The notes beneath the pieces are model-generated. The model had not been told where the DNA came from, did no database searches, and worked only from the letters and a program-made list of their open reading frames with translations. DNA of 64,000 nt, from assembly GCA_900551715.1 (NCBI GenBank), contig URXG01000004.1:1-64000 (forward strand), given 5' to 3'. Below, piece after piece: positions 54,585 to 64,000 of this stretch; within the stretch, counting starts at the first letter, position 1; each line of letters opens with the position of its first letter. The stretch is from an uncultured Blautia sp. GTDB taxonomy: Bacteria; Bacillota; Clostridia; Lachnospirales; Lachnospiraceae. A program made the translations under genes and the position numbers.

Positions 54585-54998
54585 ATGGAAAGTAGTACAT
54601 TTGGTCTTGAAATCTATGCTGCCAACAGACGTTTTTTTACTGGCAGAGCCAAATCTCTGATTATTCCGGCAGAGGATGGACAGAAGGAATTCCTTGCACA
54701 TCATGTGGATATGATCTGTGCCATTGTTCCGGGAGAAATGCGTTTTGAAGATTCGGAAGGGAACTGGCAGAAGGTAGCTGTTAGCTCCGGCTTTGTGGAG
54801 ATGATCAATAATCGTGCCAAGTTATTCTGCCTTACAGTAGAGCGTCCGGAAGAAATTGATACTCGAAGAGCAGAAGAGGCAAGAGACCGGGCAGAGGAGC
54901 AGCTTCGTCAGAAGCAGAGTATTGTGGAATATCACAGAAGTCAGATGGCACTTGCAAGAGCTATGACAAGACTTCGTGTTACAAAAGATCTGAAATAA
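54585..54998 (+). CDS. atpC: ATP synthase F1 subunit epsilon
   Basis: A 137-residue subunit with an N-terminal beta sandwich (FGLEIYAANRRFFTGRAKSLIIPAEDGQ) and a C-terminal pair of helices (EEARDRAEEQLRQ then ALARAMTRLRVT) that can lock the motor. ATG 54585 follows AAGGAG; GTG 54576 overlaps it. It ends the operon. Confidence 0.95.
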   Translation: MESSTFGLEIYAANRRFFTGRAKSLIIPAEDGQKEFLAHHVDMICAIVPGEMRFEDSEGNWQKVAVSSGFVEMINNRAKLFCLTVERPEEIDTRRAEEARDRAEEQLRQKQSIVEYHRSQMALARAMTRLRVTKDLK

Positions 54999-55037
54999 TA
55001 TCAGAATCAAAAGTTTAAAATTTGAAATAACAGATAT

Positions 55038-55080
55038 AAGAGGGAAATACTCCAGGTTGGAACATTTCCCTCTTTGTTAT
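55038..55080. terminator. Terminator of the ATP synthase operon
   Basis: AAGAGGGAAAT (55038-55048) and ATTTCCCTCTT (55064-55074) form an 11-bp stem followed by a T-rich end. It may also serve the converging gene. Confidence 0.85.
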
Positions 55081-55099
55081 GTAGAAAAAAATTATGCAG

Positions 55100-57118
55100 T
55101 TAAAAAGTAGCTGCTGTACCATGGAGATTTATTTCCAGAAGAATACCATCGGAGGTATGTCCGATGCGGTTTTCTACCATGGATATTTCAATATGTGGGT
55201 TGTCTCCCAGCCCCTGCAGCAAAGCACGTTTCCGGATATTGTGAGTGAGTATTTCTTTTCCAAGTGCCACCATTTTGTCACGATTTTTGGACAGATGTTT
55301 TTTTCCATTTTCAAAAACAGAATAGCCCATAAAAGTCAGACCATCATACTCGACTTTCACAGTCAGATCACATCTTGTTACTTTACGACTGGTAGCGGCT
55401 CCCAGAGCATTTGCCACACCGGCGTATTCCGGTACAATAGCTCTGGTGTGCAAAAGTTTTGCCACCCGTGGTAAAAAGACATGAATGGGCGCGCCGACTC
55501 CAATTAACGGAAGTGGTGTTGAAAGGGAAAGGGTAGCATCTCTGGATATGGATTCCGGATGTTCTATGGAAGCTTTTGCCTGTGTATAAAAACAATCCAG
55601 CATGGGAGTTAAATATTCATTCTGGAAAAACATCTTTTTTTCCGGATACTGTTGTTGCAGAATGATCCTTCCAAGGTTTTGGTACATACGCCTGATAACC
55701 ATTTCGTAGACCAGATCCGGAATCAGCTCCAGGGCGTCGCTGACATTAGGTGCAAGACATTGTAAAGCAACACTGGCAGCAGCGGAGTCATATTTCTGGA
55801 AATCTCCCTTTAAAATCATCATATCGGTGGGGGTCAGGCCACTTTTCATTACAATTCCGTCCTGTTCCAGACGCTGGCTGGGAAGATGATAGGGATCTAT
55901 TTTCATTTTGGCAGCCAGGTCCAGTGTGATCAGAGGACCCTCTTTTAAGAGAACGCATAATTTCTGTTCCTCATCGGTGTAGCCTTTTTTTTCAGAAATG
56001 TCTTTCTGCAAAACATAAAATTCATGGATCCAGCGGGAATGGGATATCTGATTCTCTGCCAGATTCCGGAGAGTGGGGAGTATATGTTCATACTGGGATG
56101 CCAGAATGGAGATAGGGATAACCCGTATGGTATCCAGATAAACATGATTATTTTTATACCGGACAGCAGTATCTCCTCCAAGACCAAAAGTATCCACATA
56201 AAGCCCCTGGACCATGGTTTTCCATTGTCCAATGTGGATTCCATCTTTGGCAAGTACCGGTTCCCGGAAGTGTACCAGGGCGATATCAGTAGTGGTACCG
56301 CCCATATCTACAACAATGCCACTGTCTTCATGAGAAAGTTCACTGCCGCCGATGACACTGGCAGCAGGACCACACAGCAATGTTTCTACAGGATAAGTCT
56401 TTGCCATTTCTTCTGACATCAGAGTTCCGTCACTGCGGACAATAGAAAGTGGAATATTTAAGGATCGGTCCGTCATAACATGATGAACTGCTTCCATAAA
56501 TTCTGAGATCAGAGGAATCAGACGGGCATTCAGCATGGTGCCGGCACAGGTCTTCAGGATATCCACTTCATTGGAAATATCGTAGGCAATGGTAACAGGA
56601 ACAGAGAGGGTATCTTTCAAAATCTGCCGGGCAGTCAGTTCAAATCTGCCACCATTGGCAAGGGGATGTTTCTGTACAATCCCCACACTGTCACAGTCAG
56701 AAAAATATTCAGGAGCTTTTTTGCGCAGATCATCCCAGTCCGGATCAAATGCATCCGGGAACAGATTTTCCACTTTGGCATCCAGAATAATGAACTGGGT
56801 CAGGTCACGAAAGCCGTAGGAGGCATAGATGTTTTTCAGGTGCTCAATCATTGACTGATCAAAACCAATCATCAGAAGTTTAGCCCGGGCACCCTTGTTT
56901 TCTACACAAGCGTTGGTAGCAAGAGTAGTGGAAAGCGCAAGAAAATCAGCTTGTTTTACCAGGTTTTCCGGCAGACAATCCAGTGCGTTTGCAATACCTG
57001 TTTCCAGATGTGATTTTGTAGTGAGAGCTTTTCCGGATCCGAGAATTTCTCTGGTATTCAGATCATATATGACAGCATCTGTGCAGGTACCGCCGGTATC
57101 AATTCCAATTCCTAACAT
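55100..57118 (-). CDS. Hydantoinase A / oxoprolinase-family protein
   Basis: A 672-residue protein of the ATP-using ASKHA-fold group. It starts LGIGIDTGGTCTDAVIYD (first phosphate motif), has SGIVVDMGGTTTDIALVHF near residue 275 (second), and GVGAPIHVFLPRVAKL and YAGVANALGAAT toward the end. HyuA proteins normally work with a HyuB partner to open hydantoin or 5-oxoproline rings. No HyuB, racemase or carbamoylase gene is next to it. Start 57118 follows AAAAAGGGG; an upstream TTG at 57139 is that site. It is a lone gene facing the GH32 gene. Confidence 0.85.
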   Translation of the reverse strand: MLGIGIDTGGTCTDAVIYDLNTREILGSGKALTTKSHLETGIANALDCLPENLVKQADFLALSTTLATNACVENKGARAKLLMIGFDQSMIEHLKNIYASYGFRDLTQFIILDAKVENLFPDAFDPDWDDLRKKAPEYFSDCDSVGIVQKHPLANGGRFELTARQILKDTLSVPVTIAYDISNEVDILKTCAGTMLNARLIPLISEFMEAVHHVMTDRSLNIPLSIVRSDGTLMSEEMAKTYPVETLLCGPAASVIGGSELSHEDSGIVVDMGGTTTDIALVHFREPVLAKDGIHIGQWKTMVQGLYVDTFGLGGDTAVRYKNNHVYLDTIRVIPISILASQYEHILPTLRNLAENQISHSRWIHEFYVLQKDISEKKGYTDEEQKLCVLLKEGPLITLDLAAKMKIDPYHLPSQRLEQDGIVMKSGLTPTDMMILKGDFQKYDSAAASVALQCLAPNVSDALELIPDLVYEMVIRRMYQNLGRIILQQQYPEKKMFFQNEYLTPMLDCFYTQAKASIEHPESISRDATLSLSTPLPLIGVGAPIHVFLPRVAKLLHTRAIVPEYAGVANALGAATSRKVTRCDLTVKVEYDGLTFMGYSVFENGKKHLSKNRDKMVALGKEILTHNIRKRALLQGLGDNPHIEISMVENRIGHTSDGILLEINLHGTAATF

Positions 57119-57317
57119 AAATAAAAACCCCTTTTTCAAAATTTATGATACAATTATACCATACCTGTGGGGGATAACTGACGAAAAATTGATTAATATT
57201 TTGACGAAACGATAATTGTAAAGAATATTTGAAGGTATTGCATCTTCAGGTATTAAGGGATAAAAATTGCACATTATCCTGCACAGTTGATTATCTTACA
57301 GAGGAGAGAATAGTAAA
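57119..57317. promoter_or_regulatory. Divergent promoters between the hyuA-like and GH32 genes
   Basis: On the minus strand a TATAAT corresponds to 57153-57158. On the plus strand TTGACG near 57201 and AATATT 17 bases later form a moderate promoter for the GH32 gene. No operator stands out. Confidence 0.45.
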
Positions 57318-58808
57318 ATGAATACAGAGAAATTACAAAAAGCAAGAGAATTTGAACAGGAACAGATGAAAAAAATTTCTTCGGAAGAACGTCCTTTCTA
57401 TCATGTAACAGGTAGTGTAGGATGGATTAATGATCCAAATGGTTTTTCCTATTACAAAGATGAATATCATTTGTTCTATCAGTATCATCCATATTCCAAT
57501 CAGTGGGGGCCTATGCACTGGGGACATTTGACCAGCAAAGATCTTATCAGCTGGAAACGTCTTCCGGTGATCATGGCACCGGAAGAATCTTACGACAATG
57601 CAGGATGTTTTTCCGGAAGTGCCATTGAGATGGAAGATGGACGTCATCTTCTGATGTATACGGGTGTTGGAATTGTGAAAGGAGCCGGAGTTAATGAAAA
57701 TGGCGATCCGATAACTCATCAGACCCAGTGTATGGCGGTGGGCGATGGAACAGATTATGTGAAATATGAAAAGAATCCTGTAATCACAGGAAGTGATGTT
57801 CCGGAAGGTGGAAGCAAAGTAGACTTCCGTGATCCCAAAATCTGGAAAGAAGAGGATGGTTTCTATTATTCTGTTATAACTAATATGACAGAAGATGGAA
57901 ATAGCCGTATTCTTCTTTACAGAAGTAAAGATGGTTTCAAATGGGAATATGTGACAGTGATCGATCACAGTGATGAAAAGCTTGGCAAAATGTGGGAATG
58001 TCCGGACTTCTATGAAGTGGACGGCAAGCAGATTCTGGTGGTGAGTCCTATGGCCATGCTGCCTGAAGGTCTGAAATTCCATGTAGGACATAGTGTTATA
58101 TATCTGACAGGATCTTATGATAAAACAACTCACACTTTTGTGAGAGAAGATGTACAACCTCTGGACAGTGGAATTGACTTCTATGCACCTCAGAGCATGC
58201 TTACTCCAGATGGAAGACGTGTAATGATCGCATGGATGCAGGCATGGCCGAATTCCAAATTTGTTCCTGATGGAGTGAAGTATTTTGGACAGATGACAGT
58301 GCCGAGAGAAATTAATTACAGAAATGGTAAACTGATCCAGCAGCCTGTAAGAGAACTGGAGAATTATCGAGGCGAATGTGTACTGCATGAGAATGTGGAA
58401 ATAACAAAAGAAACAACACTGGAAGGAATCCGTGGACGTGTTCTGGATATGACTGTGAAACTGAATGTTATAGATGAGCTGAAAAGTTTCACTATAAAGG
58501 CAGCAGCGGACGAGAAATATGCATCCTTTATATCATATGACGCGAAAAAGGAAGTTCTCACTATAGACAGAAGCAGAAGTGGATATCTTTACGACATCCT
58601 TCACAGCAGAGATATCCAGGTAAGTCCTGTAGATGGTAAAGTAACTTTAAGAATCCTGATGGACAGATTCAGCATGGAGATTTTTATCAACGATGGGAGC
58701 CAGACAGCAACTATGGTGATCTTTACTCCACAGGAAGCAGATGAAATCACATTCCAGGCAGAAGGAAAAGCAGAGATAAGTATTGAAAAATACGATTTGA
58801 TTTTTTAA
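57318..58808 (+). CDS. GH32 sucrose/sucrose-6-phosphate hydrolase or fructanase
   Basis: A 496-residue enzyme that cleaves beta-fructosides. The five-blade propeller motifs are GWINDPNGFSY with the nucleophile Asp near residue 37, SGSAIEMEDG, VDFRDPKIW with the stabilising Asp, and MWECPDFYEV with the acid/base Glu. The C-terminal 140 residues are the beta sandwich. There is no signal peptide, so it works in the cytoplasm. No sucrose transporter or regulator is next to it, so phospho- or free-sugar specificity is open. A GAGGAGAG site precedes the ATG. Confidence 0.93.
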   Translation: MNTEKLQKAREFEQEQMKKISSEERPFYHVTGSVGWINDPNGFSYYKDEYHLFYQYHPYSNQWGPMHWGHLTSKDLISWKRLPVIMAPEESYDNAGCFSGSAIEMEDGRHLLMYTGVGIVKGAGVNENGDPITHQTQCMAVGDGTDYVKYEKNPVITGSDVPEGGSKVDFRDPKIWKEEDGFYYSVITNMTEDGNSRILLYRSKDGFKWEYVTVIDHSDEKLGKMWECPDFYEVDGKQILVVSPMAMLPEGLKFHVGHSVIYLTGSYDKTTHTFVREDVQPLDSGIDFYAPQSMLTPDGRRVMIAWMQAWPNSKFVPDGVKYFGQMTVPREINYRNGKLIQQPVRELENYRGECVLHENVEITKETTLEGIRGRVLDMTVKLNVIDELKSFTIKAAADEKYASFISYDAKKEVLTIDRSRSGYLYDILHSRDIQVSPVDGKVTLRILMDRFSMEIFINDGSQTATMVIFTPQEADEITFQAEGKAEISIEKYDLIF

Positions 58809-58822
58809 TAATTAAAAATAAA

Positions 58823-58860
58823 GAAGGCAGACATTGCACCCCTCGCATGTCTGTCTTTTT
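58823..58860 (+). terminator. Terminator after the GH32 gene
   Basis: AGGCAGACAT pairs with ATGTCTGTCT (58847-58856) around a 12-base loop, then TTTT. Confidence 0.8.
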
Positions 58861-58958
58861 CTGTTCAGAAAAGAAAAGCTGTGCTATACTGGTACAGTGA
58901 ATATTAAGTAACAGAAGATAGAAATTATTTTCAGTAATAAATGAAGAAAGGCATCATT

Positions 58959-60110
<1,152 letters not shown>

Positions 60111-60127
60111 CAGCGAGGTGAGATAAA

Positions 60128-61003
60128 ATGTTTGGAGAGTGTCATGCACATATTTTTATGAATGGATATGATTATCGAAAAGCAGTGAATGCTCACAGAG
60201 AAAGGGCAGATGAGAAACTTGTCCGTCAGAGTCTTAAGGCTTATCAGAATCATGGCGTTTCTTTTGTAAGAGAAGGGGGAGATCCATATGGAGTGTCCCA
60301 TCTGGCAAAGAATCTCGCCCCGGAATATGGGATTGATTATCGCAGTCCGGTATTTGCCATTCATAAGGAAGGGCATTATGGTTCTATTGTAGGAAGAGGA
60401 TTTTCTACTATGAAAGAATTTCACAAAAGAGTACTGGAGGCGGCAGAAGAGGGTGCTGATTTTATCAAGATCATGACTACCGGACTTCTGGATTTCAAAA
60501 ATCATGGACAGATTACAGGCACACCGCTTAATCGAAAAGAAGTAAAAGAAATGGTACATATTGCTCATGAAGAAGGGTTTGCAGTCATGAGTCATACTAA
60601 TGGGGTCTATGGAGTACAGGCTGCTGTAGAAGCAGGTGCAGACAGTGTGGAACATGGGAATTATATGGATAAAGAAACAGTGTCCATGCTGGCTGACAGT
60701 AATACGGTATGGGTTCCTACACTGGTGACTATTCGTAATCTTCTGGGTGATGGAAGATACGGAGATGACACTGTCGGTCCGGTAATCCGCAGTGCAGAAG
60801 AAAATCTGAGAATAGCATTTCAGAGAAAAGCAAAAGTGGCACTTGGAAGTGATGCAGGTGCCTACCGGGTTATGCATGGCACCGGTATCTGCCAGGAATA
60901 TCAGGCATTTCTGAAAATCCTGGGAGATACGGATGAGGTGAGAACCTGGCTGAAGGATGGTGAAACAGAGATAAACAGACGTTTCAGGCATCCTCGATCT
61001 TAA
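60128..61003 (+). CDS. Amidohydrolase-family protein (metal-dependent, short form)
   Basis: A 291-residue TIM-barrel enzyme. The metal ligands are visible: GECHAHIFMNG, ADFIKIMTTG with the lysine that can be carbamylated, VMSHTNG, ADSVEHGNYMD and ALGSDAGAYR with the last Asp. It lacks the extra beta-sandwich ends of urease-like members (about 400 residues). Related prolidase- and imidazolonepropionase-like proteins act on peptides or heterocycles; the substrate is unknown. It overlaps the converging lipoprotein gene by 20 bases. Confidence 0.85.
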   Translation: MFGECHAHIFMNGYDYRKAVNAHRERADEKLVRQSLKAYQNHGVSFVREGGDPYGVSHLAKNLAPEYGIDYRSPVFAIHKEGHYGSIVGRGFSTMKEFHKRVLEAAEEGADFIKIMTTGLLDFKNHGQITGTPLNRKEVKEMVHIAHEEGFAVMSHTNGVYGVQAAVEAGADSVEHGNYMDKETVSMLADSNTVWVPTLVTIRNLLGDGRYGDDTVGPVIRSAEENLRIAFQRKAKVALGSDAGAYRVMHGTGICQEYQAFLKILGDTDEVRTWLKDGETEINRRFRHPRS

Positions 61004-62120
61004 GAGCAGTATAAACATTAGTAGTCCGGCAGTCAGCAGGGTTAAAGGTGATTCTGACTGCACTTCCGGTAAGAAGGCCTCCGGTAGAACTATTGGAGGC
61101 TTTTTCTATATTACAGGTAATGTAAACACCGTCATAAGTTGCCAGAGTCAGGGTGTTGGCAGTAGAGGCAAGGATTTCGCCGGAAACTGTAAAAGAAATG
61201 CCTCTGTCTCTGCGGTTTCTGGTAGATTCGCCGGTGACGCCCAGAATTTTCATTCCATCGGTTGTGTTTCCGTTAAAATCGCCGGTATAAGTGATTGTTA
61301 CATGAGAACCGACAGCAGCGCCCCCTTCAAAATAGCAGGGGATTTTCTGTAAATTAAGATTCAGTGCCACATCTGTATTTTCAGCAGTTACAGTAAGCGT
61401 ATTGGTTTGGAGATTCTGGATGATAGCACGCATCTGTTTTTGCTTTTTGGAATTTTTTTCATCGTTGGGAGTCGGAGTAGGTGTAGGATCCGGGACTTGC
61501 AATGGTTCCGTGTCGGATACACTCAGGACTTTTGCGTAGGTTCCATAAAGTGAGTTGGGATCGTCAGCAGAAGGTTTCAGCTCTCCCTTGTAGTGAATAT
61601 AGACCTTTTTTTTGGCCTTTATACCAGATTGAAAATATTGCTCTGCACCAGTTATTGGACAGGTGACTGTTTTGTTATCTTTTGTCTGCAGGATGAGCGC
61701 ATTGTTAGTCAGGCTCTTAAGTTTGCCTTTCAGAAGAGTTTCTTTTATTTCTTTGTCCTGATGGTAGTCGTCTACTACTTTCAGGGCGCGTACAGTACTG
61801 GTGTCGGTGTCTGTCAGCTGTCCTTCATAAATTACAGAGATATTTTCGCCCCACATGATACCGGAGGTACATTCCACCGTTGCCTGGGAGATATCAAAGG
61901 TATAACTGTCAGGATCACGAAAAACAGTGATCTGATTGCCTGTAAAATTGGTGAGGGTGCCCTGCAGCTCATCCATATAAACACGTTCGTTGTCAGTTCC
62001 GGGAGTGATGGTTGTTTCTTTTTCTTCAGAAACAAGACGCTGGGCGGTGGTTTTGGGCGTGCATCCTGAAAAAATAAGAATAATTGCGGTACAGGTACAA
62101 AAAACAGGTAAAAATTTCAT
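60984..62120 (-). CDS. Lipoprotein with four repeated beta domains, unknown function
   Basis: A 378-residue exported lipoprotein with the lipobox FSGC at residues 17-20. The mature part seems to hold four domains of 65-80 residues that each start with a GxL strand and end VxxxGxL/F then a short strand: LQGTLTNFTGNQITVF, LKGKLKSLTNNALILQ, MRAIIQNLQTNTLTVT and VSGEILASTANTLTLA. A Pro/Thr linker (PDPTPTPTPNDEKNSKKQ) separates pairs two and three. The layout recalls DUF5666-like small barrels, but I do not recognise the family. Its ATG overlaps the stop of the GNAT gene before it. Confidence 0.7.
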   Translation of the reverse strand: MKFLPVFCTCTAIILIFSGCTPKTTAQRLVSEEKETTITPGTDNERVYMDELQGTLTNFTGNQITVFRDPDSYTFDISQATVECTSGIMWGENISVIYEGQLTDTDTSTVRALKVVDDYHQDKEIKETLLKGKLKSLTNNALILQTKDNKTVTCPITGAEQYFQSGIKAKKKVYIHYKGELKPSADDPNSLYGTYAKVLSVSDTEPLQVPDPTPTPTPNDEKNSKKQKQMRAIIQNLQTNTLTVTAENTDVALNLNLQKIPCYFEGGAAVGSHVTITYTGDFNGNTTDGMKILGVTGESTRNRRDRGISFTVSGEILASTANTLTLATYDGVYITCNIEKASNSSTGGLLTGSAVRITFNPADCRTTNVYTALKIEDA

Positions 62121-62908
62121 AGTACTCCTTCGTGGTGGTAATAGTGTTGCTGTTTTTCAGGATCAGGCTGAACCCGGAACCAGTAAGTGTAGATATCCTG
62201 AAATCCCAGAGAGGTATAAAGATGTTTGGCACCGGTATTTCCCTGTACTACCTGGAGATAGGCATTCTGGGCACCTTTTTGCTGACCTTCGCTGAGAAGT
62301 CCGGTACAGATCTGGCGGGCATAACCCCTGCCTCTGTATTTTTCTTTTACATGGATCGCATAGATCCCGATATAATCCCGGTCAAGGATGCCAAGACCTG
62401 TGGCAATGATCTTGCCTTCTTTCCAGATAGAGGCACAGATCGTTTCCTTGGGGATTGCCCGATACATGGAAGGAACGACAGCCCGGTGGATAGGGTTGGT
62501 CATACCTTTCAGGTCAAAAAGACTGGTGATCCAGATATCCGGTATTTTATCTGTGAGTGTTACTTCAGAATATGCAGATTCAGGTGCAGGATCTGTAAGA
62601 TGTACAGTCATAACCTCAGTTGTATGTTGGATCTCATAACCTCTGTTTTCCAGTGTGTAATCAAAATCCGGAGAAACAAGGGGACTGATCTTAAAGACAG
62701 CCGGTGATCCCAGACGTTTGTAGACATCTTCGCAGTAGGAGACTTTTTCCCTCCAGGGAAGTGTTGATGTGCCAAATTGTTCTACACTGTTGGTCCTGTG
62801 TGTGTAAAAGTAAGAAAAACGTAGAATCCAGCCATCGTACAGTTCCATTTTGTGGGATGGCCATGCATTCAGCGACATATCTTCGATTTTTTTGATGTTT
62901 TTTTCCAT
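62117..62908 (-). CDS. GNAT-family N-acetyltransferase
   Basis: A 263-residue protein. The C-terminal half is a GNAT domain with IYAIHVKEKYRGRGYARQIC (the acetyl-CoA loop RGRGYA) and AYLQVVQGNTGAKHLYTSLGF. The N-terminal half (LNAWPSHKMELYDGWILRFS) is found in a subgroup of two-domain GNATs. Substrate unknown. It is coupled to the lipoprotein gene by overlapping stop and start codons. Confidence 0.87.
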   Translation of the reverse strand: MEKNIKKIEDMSLNAWPSHKMELYDGWILRFSYFYTHRTNSVEQFGTSTLPWREKVSYCEDVYKRLGSPAVFKISPLVSPDFDYTLENRGYEIQHTTEVMTVHLTDPAPESAYSEVTLTDKIPDIWITSLFDLKGMTNPIHRAVVPSMYRAIPKETICASIWKEGKIIATGLGILDRDYIGIYAIHVKEKYRGRGYARQICTGLLSEGQQKGAQNAYLQVVQGNTGAKHLYTSLGFQDIYTYWFRVQPDPEKQQHYYHHEGVL

Positions 62909-62926
62909 AAAAAGCCTCCTCAGATA

Positions 62927-62962
62927 GCTCCCTGCTTTATGGGAGCCTGTTTTTTTATTATA
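62927..62962 (-). promoter_or_regulatory. Promoter -10 and leader hairpin of the GNAT-lipoprotein unit
   Basis: On the minus strand TATAAT (62962-62957) is followed closely by a GCTCCC/GGGAGC hairpin (62946-62927), then GAGGAGG before the start codon. The mRNA would begin with this hairpin, which may protect its 5' end. Confidence 0.5.
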
Positions 62963-63030
62963 CAGAAGAGAGAAACAATGTGCAATGTTCCTGTGTCGGT
63001 TTTTGCAGGAATTTGACGAACGAATTTTCT

Positions 63031-63059
63031 TTACAGATGGAGAACTTCTGCTCTATAAT
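63031..63059 (+). promoter_or_regulatory. Promoter of the prepilin-peptidase gene
   Basis: TTACAG (63031-63036) and TATAAT (63054-63059) are 17 bases apart. A small CCGTC/GACGG hairpin follows in the leader. Confidence 0.5.
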
Positions 63060-63144
63060 AAGACTTACCAGAAATCATCTGGTGTTCCTTACCGTCAGTT
63101 CAGACGGATAATCCCAAATCATTTTATTCAAATATGAAAGGAGG

Positions 63145-63660
63145 ATGGCTGTTACGGTTGGCCGAATCATGCTGCTGACCATTGCCGGTGTTTCAGTACT
63201 TATGGATCTTTATGAGATGAAGGTACAGAATAGCTGGATCGTTACCTCTCTTATGGCAGGATTTTTCATCTGTATAGGGAGAAATGGATGCAGAGGTATT
63301 CCCCTGTTTGTGGCAGGAGCAGCAGTTCCGCTTGTTATTCTTGGCGGATTGTTCTATTTTCGGATGCTTGGTTCCGGAGATATCAAGCTTTTCTGCGCCC
63401 TTGGAGGTGTTATGGGACCAGTAGATATAGTGAAATGTATCGGGCTTTCTTTCTTTTTTGGAGCCATATTTGCACTGATGATCCTGATAACCTGCAGGCT
63501 GATGCAGGAGAGAATTCTGTATTTCCTGAATTATCTGGAAGATTACATCCGTACCGGAAAAAAGAAACCTTATTACCAGAAGGGAGCTGCACTGGAAAAT
63601 ATTCATTTCACAGTTCCTGTCTTTATGAGTGTGATGTTATATGTGGGAGGTATGTATTGA
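63145..63660 (+). CDS. Prepilin peptidase (A24 family, CpaA/TadV type)
   Basis: A 171-residue membrane aspartyl protease that trims pilin leaders. Both catalytic aspartates are present: SVLMDLYEMKVQN near residue 21 and the GxGD motif in MLGSGDIKLFCALGGVMG near residue 78. It lacks the N-methylase domain of PilD and has about five helices, as in Tad/Flp systems. GGAGG directly touches the ATG at 63145, so the true start may be a few codons later (ATG 63169). It begins an operon that runs off the window. Confidence 0.88.
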   Translation: MAVTVGRIMLLTIAGVSVLMDLYEMKVQNSWIVTSLMAGFFICIGRNGCRGIPLFVAGAAVPLVILGGLFYFRMLGSGDIKLFCALGGVMGPVDIVKCIGLSFFFGAIFALMILITCRLMQERILYFLNYLEDYIRTGKKKPYYQKGAALENIHFTVPVFMSVMLYVGGMY

Positions 63661-64000
63661 AAAAACAGATATTTGCAGTCTGTGATCTGGAAGCAGAATA
63701 TGCCTGTAATTTTATGGATTATCTGAATACCCGAAAGAGTATCCCCTTTGAAGTACAGGCGTTTACCAGCGTAGAAAGTCTACTGGCTTATGGCAAAGAA
63801 AACCCAATAGAGCTTTTGCTGATTTCAGCAGAAGCCATGTGCAAGGAAGTAAAAGAACTTAATATAGGCAAGATTGTGATTCTTACAGAAGGGAATCATC
63901 CGGAAGAATGGGACTCCTACAAAGGAGTGTATAAATATCAGTCATCAGCAGATGTTGTGCGGGAAGTCATGGCGTGCTATGGAGAGGAAAAGTCTGTTCT
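63657..64000 (+). CDS. Start of a TadZ/CpaE-like protein, cut by the window end
   Basis: From TTG 63657, overlapping the previous stop and preceded by GGGAGG, an open frame continues to the end of the window (114 residues). It reads KKQIFAVCDLEAEYACNFMD, then VQAFTSVESLLAYGKENPIE and KIVILTEGN, a receiver-like domain. In Lachnospiraceae such domains sit in front of the MinD-like ATPase of Tad pilus loci (TadZ/CpaE). The ATPase part, if present, lies outside the window. Confidence 0.65.
   Translation, partial: MKKQIFAVCDLEAEYACNFMDYLNTRKSIPFEVQAFTSVESLLAYGKENPIELLLISAEAMCKEVKELNIGKIVILTEGNHPEEWDSYKGVYKYQSSADVVREVMACYGEEKSV

Overview
The window looks like chromosomal DNA of a low-GC, Gram-positive gut anaerobe of the Clostridia, most probably a Lachnospiraceae member close to Blautia or Ruminococcus. 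This is judged from protein style, strong GGAGG ribosome binding sites, TTGACA/TATAAT promoters, the PadR-DUF1700-DUF4097 trio, the DUF134-NifX fusion, the atpBEFHAGDC order and the start of a Tad-type pilus locus. I see no rRNA, tRNA, CRISPR array, transposase or phage gene.

Layout. 1-3450: an MmcQ/MGMT fusion, then a stretch of broken genes (thioredoxin lacking its N-terminus, a CoA-disulfide-reductase-like protein lacking its C-terminus, HAD and GH1 fragments joined directly) around one intact DUF134-NifX gene; two homologous terminator hairpins bracket this stretch. 3475-5330: PadR regulator with two membrane-stress-type proteins. 5513-12777: a sugar-catabolic island with a fructoselysine-kinase-like PfkB protein facing an ABC importer, an amidohydrolase, a YjbQ protein, a GntR regulator and an FrlC-like epimerase. 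13022-15847: a HD-GYP/GGDEF cyclic-di-GMP protein whose 5' end is frame-disrupted. 16170-21981: EamA transporter, ADP-ribosylglycohydrolase, MATE exporter, SpoU methyltransferase and peptidase T. 22062-34074: a nine-gene surface-glycan operon. 34267-38680: HPF, an Eis-like acetyltransferase, a type II DnaJ and a PAP2/CDP-alcohol phosphatidyltransferase fusion. 38671-41522: a MoxR ATPase with a vWA/DUF2201 partner. 41724-48527: upp, nth, a ketopantoate-reductase-like gene, an endonuclease Q, a thioesterase, a phosphodiesterase, a small membrane protein, a WYL regulator and birA. 48723-54998: the complete F1Fo ATP synthase operon. 55100-64000: a hydantoinase-A-like protein, GH32, AlaX, an amidohydrolase, a repeat lipoprotein, a GNAT, a prepilin peptidase and the start of the next pilus-locus gene.

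The two most interesting systems are metabolic. The glycan operon pairs CDP-glucose 4,6-dehydratase and the C-3 dehydrase RfbH/E1 with a thiamine-diphosphate enzyme and an NAD-dependent reductase/epimerase. That is the logic of yersiniose (branched 3,6-dideoxysugar) synthesis, here joined to two CapK-like adenylate-forming enzymes and a flippase/GtrB-like/GT-C module. The sugar island resembles Amadori-product catabolism (FrlC/FrlD-like proteins) but has no FrlB-type deglycase; an amidohydrolase and a YjbQ protein stand in its place.

A 27-bp palindromic repeat occurs at four intergenic sites (19565, 20648, 37373, 41651). Starts were chosen from ribosome binding sites and are stated where uncertain. 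No database search was possible; family names rest on motifs and context.
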